From Archaeoglobaceae archaeon (GTDB lineage: Archaea > Halobacteriota > Archaeoglobi > Archaeoglobales > Archaeoglobaceae): 11,255 nucleotides of DNA. Location: contig JANXDJ010000043.1 in assembly GCA_025059545.1 (NCBI GenBank), positions 1 to 11,255 on the forward strand, written 5' to 3'. This document shows, one piece after another, positions 7,353 to 11,255 of this stretch. Numbering within the stretch: the first letter of the stretch is position 1; each line of letters opens with the position of its first letter. The notes below the pieces were generated by a model. It worked only from the letters and a program-made list of their open reading frames with translations. It had not been told where the DNA came from and searched no databases. Position numbers and translations under genes: made by a program.

Positions 7353-7710
7353 GTTTAATAGGCTTAAAGAGATCAAAGATAGGTTTGGAGATTTGATCGA
7401 TGAAAAAACAGCCGAAGAACTTGCCAACTATTCTCCAAATTCACAGGAATTTGTTAAGATCTCCGAGATCCTCCCGGGAAAAGTCAATGTCAGGGGCAGA
7501 GTCAGTGGAATAGGAGATCCAGATCTTGCAAACGAGATTTATCTCTCAGATGAGAGCGGGAGAGTCAGAGTTCTCATTTGGGATAAAGAAATTTATTATA
7601 AAGCAGAAATTGGAATGAGAATGGAGATCTACAACGGCTACGCTAAGGAAGGTAAAAACGGAATCGAGATTCACGTTAACAAGTATTCAATTGTAAAGTT
7701 TCTGGAATAG
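7345..7710 (+). CDS. OB-fold nucleic-acid-binding protein (RPA/SSB-like)
   Basis: A 121-aa single OB-fold protein. After a helical N-terminus (MDKFNRLKEIKDRFGDLI...) comes the fold proper: VKISEILPGKVNVRGRVSGIGDP, then IYLSDESGRVRVLIWDKE, then GMRMEIYNGYAKEGKNGIEIHVN. This succession of GRVSGIG, LSDESGRVRV-W and A-x-x-GKNGIEIHV is characteristic of archaeal RPA-like OB domains that bind single-stranded DNA or RNA. ATG 7345 is chosen because the family N-terminus begins there. An in-frame TTG at 7309 would add residues that merely shadow the microprotein reading frame. The 3' end overlaps the opposing DUF123 gene by 40 bp. Only one OB domain and no zinc finger are present, so it is an accessory OB protein, not the full replicative RPA. 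Confidence 0.85.
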   Translation: MDKFNRLKEIKDRFGDLIDEKTAEELANYSPNSQEFVKISEILPGKVNVRGRVSGIGDPDLANEIYLSDESGRVRVLIWDKEIYYKAEIGMRMEIYNGYAKEGKNGIEIHVNKYSIVKFLE

Positions 7711-8015
7711 AAGAGGTGAGAATAGCAATCACAGTCCGAGCATCCAAAACCTTTAATCGGTGTTAATTTTACCTTCTTAGCAAGCTCACACTCCTCAAAG
7801 TTGAGAAGTATTGCTCCAAGCACATCAAAGACTTCTGAAATGTAGTCTATATGCCATTTCTTCCTCTTTCTACCGAAATGTCTCCGCACTCTGCTAATCT
7901 TTTCTGCACTGCCAACGTAGTAGTAATATCCGGGCTCAAATTCAAAAAAACCAAGCTTTCCTACTTCAATTTTTTGCTTCCGATCATTGTAGAGAACAAG
8001 AATATAAGATGCCAC
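7671..8015 (-). CDS. DUF123 family protein (GIY-YIG-like, COG1833 type)
   Basis: The 114-aa product matches the archaeal DUF123 pattern: YILVLYND at the N-terminus, then FEPGYYYYVGSAE (GIY-YIG-like strand), RVRRHFGRKRKKWHIDYI, EECELAKK, and the Cys-rich end GFGCSDCDCYSHLFY. The family is thought to be a structural relative of GIY-YIG endonucleases and is sometimes fused to endonuclease III, which suggests DNA repair; catalysis is unproven. The start is GTG at 8015, since no ATG lies before the conserved YILVLY strand. Its 3' 40 bp lie within the OB-fold gene on the other strand, so the two mRNAs are mutually antisense at their ends. Its own promoter probably lies in the A/T-rich stretch at 8020-8046. 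Confidence 0.85.
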   Translation of the reverse strand: MASYILVLYNDRKQKIEVGKLGFFEFEPGYYYYVGSAEKISRVRRHFGRKRKKWHIDYISEVFDVLGAILLNFEECELAKKVKLTPIKGFGCSDCDCYSHLFYSRNFTIEYLLT

Positions 8016-8025
8016 GAGAATAGTA

Positions 8026-8046
8026 TAAAATAAAAAATAAAAAAGT
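8026..8046 (-). terminator. T-rich stretch: likely terminator of the phasin-like gene and AT-rich promoter area of the DUF123 gene
   Basis: Immediately after the TAA of the helical gene, the minus strand reads CTTTTTTATTTTTTATTTTA, a run of T tracts of the kind that stops archaeal RNA polymerase. The same AT-rich stretch contains TATA-like sequences (ATTTTATAC) before the GTG start of the DUF123 gene. Terminator and promoter probably coincide here. No hairpin is seen. Confidence 0.5.
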
Positions 8047-8355
8047 TTACTTTTTCTTCTCTTCCTTCGGAGCTACTTCGAGCATCTTGTTGTAAATCTC
8101 GTCTTGTTGTTTCTCAAGCTGGTCCAAAAGCTTCTTGAAGTTGTCGAAAACCTTTGACTGCGAATCCATGTAGAGCTGTATTGTCTTCTTAAAACTCTCA
8201 AAGCTCTCTCCCGGCATTAACTGACGCATATAGAACTCATACATGCTCACGTAGTTGTCCATGCTCACCTTCAGCAAGTCCAGCGTTGTTTTCGCAACTC
8301 CGAAACCCATCTTATAGAACCCCCTTCCCACTTCCATCAACTCCTTCATCTCCAT
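8047..8355 (-). CDS. Small helical phasin-like protein, partner of the AbrB-type gene
   Basis: I do not recognise a named family with certainty. The 102-aa product is predicted to be almost wholly alpha-helical, with amphipathic heptads (FGVAKTTLDLLKVSM, YMDSQSKVFDNFKKLLDQL) and a Lys/Glu-rich tail (EVAPKEEKKK). It has no Cys, signal peptide or membrane span. This resembles phasins, the proteins that coat polyhydroxyalkanoate granules, and the helical PhaE-type subunits. ATG 8355 is preferred to GTG 8364 because a perfect GGAGGTGA site (8361-8368) stands 5 nt before the ATG and overlaps the GTG. It overlaps the end of the AbrB-type gene by 44 bp, so the two are one operon. The phasin idea rests on helix character and neighbour only. 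Confidence 0.75.
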   Translation of the reverse strand: MEMKELMEVGRGFYKMGFGVAKTTLDLLKVSMDNYVSMYEFYMRQLMPGESFESFKKTIQLYMDSQSKVFDNFKKLLDQLEKQQDEIYNKMLEVAPKEEKKK

Positions 8356-8611
8356 ATCTCTCACCTCCCTCCTTCACGATGATTACCTTAACTACATCCC
8401 CATCTTTAATCCCGAGAGCTATTTTCTCCGCTTCGGGGATAGATATTCTTCCACCAGCCTGAATCTTCGCCCTAAAGACTGCAAGATCTTTACTCATGAT
8501 ACTAAACCCAGACATTAGCTTTATAGCTGAAGAAAGAGACTCGATGAACTCTCTCTGCCATTTAAGTGCATCCTCCCAAAACTTCTGAAAGTCTCCAAAA
8601 CTTGGAACCAT
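8312..8611 (-). CDS. AbrB/SpoVT-type DNA-binding protein with amphipathic N-terminal extension
   Basis: The 99-aa protein has two parts. Residues 1-40 form an aromatic-rich amphipathic helix (FGDFQKFWEDALKWQREF...). Residues about 45-81 are a swapped-hairpin AbrB domain (FRAKIQAGGRISIPEAEKI, then LGIKDGDVVKVIIVKE), which dimerises to bind DNA. AbrB domains are usually N-terminal; the helical extension in front is unusual and resembles the helices of phasins. The Gly-rich tail (82-99) is coded across the start region of the downstream helical gene. A strong promoter and an inverted repeat sit right at the start codon, which suggests autoregulation. Haloarchaea use an AbrB-like regulator (PhaR) co-transcribed with phasin PhaP; this pair has the same layout. 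That comparison is an inference. Confidence 0.82.
   Translation of the reverse strand: MVPSFGDFQKFWEDALKWQREFIESLSSAIKLMSGFSIMSKDLAVFRAKIQAGGRISIPEAEKIALGIKDGDVVKVIIVKEGGERYGDEGVDGSGKGVL
8361..8368 (-). promoter_or_regulatory. Ribosome binding site of the phasin-like gene, inside the AbrB-type gene
   Basis: GGAGGTGA on the minus strand is a full match to the archaeal anti-Shine-Dalgarno. It lies 5 nt before ATG 8355 and within the 3' part of the upstream coding sequence. It would drive strong initiation and argues against GTG 8364, which it overlaps. Confidence 0.75.
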
Positions 8612-8614
8612 CTA

Positions 8615-8631
8615 TTGGTATTTGCTACCAA
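8615..8631. promoter_or_regulatory. Perfect inverted repeat TTGGTA-N5-TACCAA: candidate operator of the AbrB-type operon
   Basis: Two 6-bp arms (8615-8620 and 8626-8631) are separated by TTTGC. The repeat lies between the TATA box (8634-8642) and the start codon (8611), covering the predicted transcription start. A bound protein would block initiation. A 17-bp dyad suits a dimeric regulator such as the AbrB-type protein encoded immediately downstream. Confidence 0.55.
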
Positions 8632-8633
8632 AA

Positions 8634-8650
8634 GTATATATAGGTTTCGG
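8634..8650 (-). promoter_or_regulatory. Strong BRE/TATA promoter of the AbrB-type/phasin-like operon
   Basis: On the minus strand CCGAAACC (BRE) is followed by TATATATAC, the clearest archaeal promoter in the window. The box centre at about 8638 predicts initiation near 8612, directly at the ATG (8611), so the message is leaderless. Confidence 0.75.
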
Positions 8651-8720
8651 TAATACATGATTTTTAAGGCTTCTCTCTTAAACCCAAAAATGTGTTTTTT
8701 GGATCTCGATGCTAAAAGAG

Positions 8721-8738
8721 AACAAAAAACTTAATATT
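8721..8738 (+). promoter_or_regulatory. Promoter of tRNA-Leu
   Basis: AACAAAAAACTTAATATT is an A-rich BRE followed by a TTAATATT box. Its centre is about 29 nt before the tRNA 5' end, allowing a leader of a few nucleotides that RNase P would remove. Confidence 0.55.
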
Positions 8739-8762
8739 CCTGCTTTAATTTTAAATTAAAAA

Positions 8763-8845
8763 GCGGGGGTTGCCGAGTGGTCAAAGGCGTAGGATTCAGG
8801 GTCCTATCTCGTAGGAGTTCGGGGGTTCGAATCCCTCCCCCCGCA
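8763..8845 (+). tRNA. tRNA-Leu (anticodon CAG)
   Basis: The sequence folds as a complete type II tRNA of 83 nt. The acceptor stem GCGGGGG pairs with CCCCCGC. The D-arm is GCC...GGC with the conserved GG, followed by G26. The anticodon stem TAGGA/TCCTA encloses loop TTCAGGG, giving anticodon CAG, which reads the leucine codon CTG. The long variable arm has a CTC/GAG stem. The T-arm is GGGGG-TTCGAAT-CCCTC, and the discriminator base is A. CCA is not encoded (TCC follows) and no intron is present. G26 is the substrate position of the Trm1 enzyme encoded at the left of the window. Confidence 0.97.
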
Positions 8846-8941
8846 TCCATTTATTTCGAAATCAAGTATTTTTAGAGATCGGATAAATTAAGTCTAAGAC
8901 AATTTGGCAAAACTTTAAAATCCCAATAAGTAATTTTTTAT
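8846..8941 (+). promoter_or_regulatory. tRNA 3' T-run and BRE/TATA promoter of the Cys/His protein
   Basis: The spacer after the tRNA has a short T-run (8869-8873) that can end its transcript. GGCAAAACTTTAAAAT (8907-8922) is a good BRE/TATA element. The TATA centre near 8916 lies 26 nt before ATG 8942, again predicting a leaderless mRNA. No other gene is seen in this spacer. Confidence 0.6.
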
Positions 8942-9277
8942 ATGCATTGTAAGCACTTTGCTCATGAAAAGGAGTGGTCAGAAATTCCAAACGGTATTTT
9001 AAAGCTTCATCCAGTCTGTTCTAACTGTGGAACCTTCAAAAACGTGTCTTCTGACAAAGGGAAAAAACTTTCTAACTTCATCATAGTCCTTTCAGAGTTA
9101 AAAAAATATTGCAAAATAACCGATGTTCAGCTTAGGCTGATTTTAAAGGATTTGGAGAAAAATGAAGATTTCTGCGATACTTGGTGGATAAGCTACGAAC
9201 AACAGAAAAAAATTTTTATCACAACTGTTAAAAAATACTTAAACGTCAACACTCAAATTCTGGATTCCTTGCTTTAG
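8942..9277 (+). CDS. Small Cys/His protein of unknown function (conserved archaeal type)
   Basis: The 111-aa product begins MHCKHFAHEKEW and continues NGILKLHPVCSNCGTFKNVSSDKGKK. C3, H5/H8 and the C-x2-C pair (about 27-30) form a probable zinc-binding site. The NVSSDKGKKL stretch just after the CxxC looks like a conserved family motif. The rest is mostly helical (KLSNFIIVLSELKKY..., VQLRLILKDLEKN, QQKKIFITTVKKYLN) with several basic patches. I believe similar proteins occur in Archaeoglobales and methanogens but know no function. A nucleic-acid-binding role is a guess from the zinc site and basic helices. It is alone between a tRNA gene and a GC-rich hairpin, with its own promoter. Its stop codon lies inside the base of that hairpin. 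Confidence 0.75.
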   Translation: MHCKHFAHEKEWSEIPNGILKLHPVCSNCGTFKNVSSDKGKKLSNFIIVLSELKKYCKITDVQLRLILKDLEKNEDFCDTWWISYEQQKKIFITTVKKYLNVNTQILDSLL

Positions 9278-9340
9278 CGTGCCAGCAGAGACTGAGCAAA
9301 AAAAGCGATGAGGGGGGCTGGTGCGCTGATTAGCGTTAGC
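9274..9340 (+). ncRNA. Candidate structured RNA: 13-bp GC-rich stem with CTGA/GATGA loop
   Basis: Nucleotides 9274-9286 pair without a break with 9317-9329 (13 bp, including three G-U pairs if read as RNA). The 30-nt loop holds CTGA (9292-9295) and GATGA (9307-9311) on either side of a small GC-A7-GC hairpin. CTGA and GATGA are the box D and box C cores that build L7Ae-binding kink-turns or K-loops. Bases 9276-9340 are about 57 percent G+C in otherwise AT-rich DNA, a known mark of structured RNAs in hyperthermophiles. The spacing does not fit a full C/D guide RNA, and no ACA tail is evident. It could be a new small RNA, a 3' UTR element of the Cys/His gene, or a 5' element of the glycosyltransferase. 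Strand is assumed. Confidence 0.45.
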
Positions 9341-9385
9341 TTTCGAATTTGAAATTTCAGATTTGAATTTTTGGAAAGGGAGATC
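9341..9385. promoter_or_regulatory. AT-rich spacer before the glycosyltransferase with palindrome and direct repeat
   Basis: TGAAATTTCA (9350-9359) is a perfect 10-bp palindrome flanked by two copies of ATTTGAA (9347-9353, 9361-9367). This could be a promoter or operator for the downstream genes, but no convincing TATA box at the right distance is seen. A ribosome binding site GGGAG (9378-9382) lies just before ATG 9386. Confidence 0.3.
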
Positions 9386-10492
9386 ATGAACGAGTTTGAA
9401 GTTGCATTTGTAATTCCATCGAGGGACGAAGAGGAAGGAATAAAAGTTGTTATTTCTCAGGTAAAGGAATTTCTGAATAAAAAGGGTTTAAAAGGAAAAA
9501 TCATCGTTTCGGATTCTTCGAAGGACAAAACACCAGAGATTGCGAGAGAAATGGGGGCAGAAGTGATATTTCCCGATAGATTGGGCTATGGATCAGCTTA
9601 TCTATTCGCTTTTGATTATTTGAAGAGAAAATACGGCTATCCAAAATTCGTTGTTTTGATCGACGCGGACGGAACTTATGATGTAAGAGAAACAGAAAAG
9701 CTTTTAGAATCTGCAGAAAAAGCGGATATTGTTCTTGGAAGCAGATTTTTAGGTAATATTGAAACTGGTGCGATGCCATTTCTTCATAAAATTGGAAACA
9801 GAATCCTAAACAGGTTTTTGAACTTCTTTTTCAAAGCAAACGTCTCGGATTCTCATACCGGCTTTAGAGTTGTTAAAGGTGATGCTTTGGAGAAGATGGT
9901 TCTGAAATGCAAGGGAATGGAGTTTGCTTCTGAGATGATAATCGAAGCAGTTAAGGAGGAGCTAAAAATTGCAGAGGTTCCGATAACCTACAGAAAAAGG
10001 ATCGGGGGTAGACCAAAGATAAGATCTTTTCAAGACGGATGGAGACATCTCAGATTTATGCTTCTAAACGCTCCAAAGCATCTTTTTATTTATCCCGGAG
10101 CATTAATGCTCTTTCTTGGTTTTCTCATGATCTTCATGGCAATCTTCAAGATAAGGGTTTTCTTCACTCCCGGAATCAACTCTGCAATTGCAGGCGGATT
10201 TCTAACTCTTGTGGGCTTTCAAATTTTGAACTTCGGATATTTTTCCAAGATCATGAACGAAAATAACAAAGAGATCTCATTTGAAAAAACTGCAACTCTT
10301 GGTCTTATAACCTTCCTCGCTGGGCTCATACTCATCTCCGGTGCTGTTATCGAGTGGATTAACTCTGGTTTCAAGTTTCTTCCGATTTCTGAGTTAAACG
10401 TCCTTTTCATGGTTATAACAGCTTTAGGTCTGCAAACGCTTTTCTCCTCATTCATGTTTAGCATTATAAACGAAACGAAGAAGAGGAGATGA
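9386..10492 (+). CDS. GT2 family glycosyltransferase (dolichyl-phosphate hexose synthase type) with C-terminal membrane domain
   Basis: Cytoplasmic GT-A domain plus membrane anchor, 368 aa. The N-terminal fold shows FVIPSRDEEEGI, IIVSDSSKDKTPEIA, the donor-binding/metal motif LIDADGTYD, then VLGSRFLGNIETGAMPFLHKIGN and DSHTGFRV. These mark the DPM1/GtrB-like branch, which moves a sugar from a nucleotide donor to a polyprenyl phosphate for glycan assembly. After a basic segment (YRKRIGGRPKIRSFQDGWRHL) come about four hydrophobic spans (LFIYPGALMLFLGFLMI, AIAGGFLTLVGFQIL, TLGLITFLAGLILIS, VLFMVITALGLQTLF). ATG 9386 is chosen because it has a nearby GGGAG and the family start MNEFEVAFVIP. TTG 9371 is a weaker alternative. 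One base separates it from the methyltransferase gene. Confidence 0.9.
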   Translation: MNEFEVAFVIPSRDEEEGIKVVISQVKEFLNKKGLKGKIIVSDSSKDKTPEIAREMGAEVIFPDRLGYGSAYLFAFDYLKRKYGYPKFVVLIDADGTYDVRETEKLLESAEKADIVLGSRFLGNIETGAMPFLHKIGNRILNRFLNFFFKANVSDSHTGFRVVKGDALEKMVLKCKGMEFASEMIIEAVKEELKIAEVPITYRKRIGGRPKIRSFQDGWRHLRFMLLNAPKHLFIYPGALMLFLGFLMIFMAIFKIRVFFTPGINSAIAGGFLTLVGFQILNFGYFSKIMNENNKEISFEKTATLGLITFLAGLILISGAVIEWINSGFKFLPISELNVLFMVITALGLQTLFSSFMFSIINETKKRR

Positions 10493-10493
10493 G

Positions 10494-10793
10494 ATGAAGA
10501 AAAAGGAGATCGAGAGATTTGTTGGAAGAACTCCTGAAATTCTTGAGGATAGACACAGAAAAGTTTTAGATGTATTCTCAAAGTATGATTTTGAAAGGAT
10601 TCTCGACGTTGGTTGTGGAGATGGAAAATTCACAAAACTTATAGCTGAAGCTTGTAGAGCTAAGGAAGTTCATGGACTTGAGATAAGTGAGTCAGGTGTA
10701 GAAATGGCAAAGAAAAACGGAATAAATTGCTCAAAATGTGATGAGCTACAGAGTTATAGTGATTTCAAGAAAGTGATGATATGGATGCTTTAA
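10494..10793 (+). pseudogene. Truncated class I SAM-dependent methyltransferase
   Basis: The 99-aa frame begins as a normal methyltransferase. A helical start (EIERFVGRTPEILEDRHRKVLDVF) precedes SAM motif I ILDVGCGDGKFTKLIAE, then the acidic ribose-binding strand VHGLEISESGVEMAKKNGI. Homologues of the MetW/Methyltransf_11 kind continue for another 100 residues or so with motifs post-II, IV and substrate-binding strands. Here the sequence stops after CDELQSYSDFKKVMIWML. No continuation is found in the other two frames before the next gene starts at 10781, so internal deletion is more likely than a single frameshift. A strong site, GAGGAGATGAG, precedes the ATG, so the fragment may still be translated. 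It could alternatively be an intact short protein, but half the Rossmann fold is absent. Confidence 0.6.
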
Positions 10794-11255
10794 CGCACAT
10801 CTTCATTCCGCTAACAGCTCTTTATGTGCTGAAAAAGGATCTGCTTAATCCGAGCTATCATTTTTTACTCGTATTCTTCGCTTGGTTTCCAGATCTGGAT
10901 AAACTTCTCCGAATTCCGGGGCTTTTTCACTCTCTTTTAATTATAATCCCCCTAATCCTTGTAATTCTTCTCATTGAAAAACAACTCGGTAGAAACGGGA
11001 AAATTTCAGGAATTGCTGGAATTTTTATAATCTCTCATATTATTCTGGATATTCTCGAGGGAGGAGCGGTGCCTTTGCTCTATCCAATCTTCAGCACAGG
11101 CGTTGGCATAATCTTTCCTCTTAAGATCTCGATTCATGATTTTTCCATCTCTGGTGCTCCAGTAGAAGTTGTGTATGAGGAACCAAAACTTAGCTACACT
11201 TACGAAATTTTAAGCGGGTATGGACTCATTTCCTTTTTCATCTTCGCTATGGTCT
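10781..11255 (+). CDS. Membrane-bound metal-dependent hydrolase, DUF457/YdjM-like (3' end outside window)
   Basis: Translation from ATG 10781 stays open for 158 codons to the window edge. The start MDALTHIFIPLTALY carries the D-x-x-TH motif. FFAWFPDLDKLLRIPGLFHSLL follows, giving the PDLD and H-S metal-binding residues. Hydrophobic spans come next (LIIIPLILVILLI, GIAGIFIISHIILDILEGG) with a further H-x3-D pair. This spacing of His/Asp residues among membrane helices is typical of the DUF457 putative inner-membrane hydrolase family. GTGATGAT just before the ATG resembles a ribosome binding site. The start overlaps the tail of the truncated methyltransferase by 13 bp. The reaction is unknown; with the GT2 neighbour, a role in lipid or surface glycan metabolism is possible. 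Confidence 0.8.
   Translation, partial: MDALTHIFIPLTALYVLKKDLLNPSYHFLLVFFAWFPDLDKLLRIPGLFHSLLIIIPLILVILLIEKQLGRNGKISGIAGIFIISHIILDILEGGAVPLLYPIFSTGVGIIFPLKISIHDFSISGAPVEVVYEEPKLSYTYEILSGYGLISFFIFAMV

Noticed and set aside
8657..8734. 25-codon ORF starting at ATG 8657 in the spacer before the tRNA
   Set aside because: It has no ribosome binding site or correctly spaced TATA box, lies across the tRNA promoter, and has no recognisable protein character.
8763..8845. tRNA-Leu gene as an integration site for a mobile element
   Set aside because: No integrase, no repeated tRNA 3' end and no foreign-looking gene block is seen beside it.
9274..9340. Classical C/D box guide RNA
   Set aside because: D', C' and D boxes can be proposed (CTGA 9292, GATGA 9307, CTGA 9326), but no box C (RTGATGA) lies at the required place about 12 nt before 9292. 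The 13-bp stem would also bury the second guide.
10219..10633. Minus-strand frames opposite the GT2 and methyltransferase genes
   Set aside because: They are shadows of well-supported plus-strand genes with no start signals or motifs.
1..11255. CRISPR array, IS element, toxin-antitoxin or phage module
   Set aside because: No regularly spaced repeats, transposase, integrase or capsid-type genes are seen. The AbrB-type gene was considered as an antitoxin, but its neighbour is a helical coat-like protein, not a recognisable toxin such as PIN or MazF.

Overview
The window looks like chromosomal DNA from a hyperthermophilic euryarchaeon, most likely of the order Archaeoglobales and possibly a low-GC Archaeoglobus. 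The assignment is an inference from several signs. It carries diphthine synthase, archaeal-type Trm1, a class I fumarase split into two subunits, a UPF0292-type Toprim protein, a DUF123 GIY-YIG-like protein and an archaeal tRNA-Leu without an encoded CCA. The promoters have archaeal BRE/TATA form. Ribosome binding sites match GGAGGTGAT, and genes are tightly packed with ATGA/GTGA overlaps. No plasmid, phage, IS or CRISPR hallmark is visible.

Layout. (1) 1-1410: the C-terminal part of a THEP1-type NTPase overlaps trm1, the tRNA G26 dimethyltransferase. (2) 1452-4868: a five-gene operon in which every junction overlaps. It encodes a hydantoinase/oxoprolinase-like ASKHA protein with altered phosphate motifs, a small Toprim protein, fumarase alpha, fumarase beta and an unknown 81-aa protein. 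(3) 4860-6440, minus strand: a secreted lipoprotein with a PQQ-type beta-propeller, overlapping the preceding operon tail to tail. (4) 6526-7710: diphthine synthase, an unannotated 25-aa membrane microprotein and an OB-fold protein, chained by start/stop overlaps. (5) 7671-8015, minus strand: a DUF123 protein overlapping the OB-fold gene by 40 bp tail to tail. (6) 8047-8611, minus strand: a two-gene operon of an AbrB-type DNA-binding protein with an amphipathic N-terminus and a small helical phasin-like protein. A strong promoter precedes it, with a perfect inverted repeat at the predicted transcription start. (7) 8763-8845: tRNA-Leu(CAG). (8) 8942-9277: a small conserved-looking Cys/His protein, followed by a GC-rich hairpin at 9274-9340 that is a good candidate for an undescribed structured RNA. 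(9) 9386-11255: a membrane GT2 glycosyltransferase, a truncated SAM methyltransferase and the start of a DUF457-like membrane metal hydrolase.

Most of the window is housekeeping: tRNA and translation-factor modification (Trm1, Dph5) and central carbon metabolism (fumarase). The parts that most merit a second look are the AbrB/phasin-like operon with its operator, the GC-rich hairpin at about 9274-9340, the 25-aa membrane ORF between dph5 and the OB-fold gene, and the ASKHA protein with altered active-site motifs at the head of the fumarase operon. Several promoters put the predicted transcription start on the start codon, so leaderless mRNAs appear common here.
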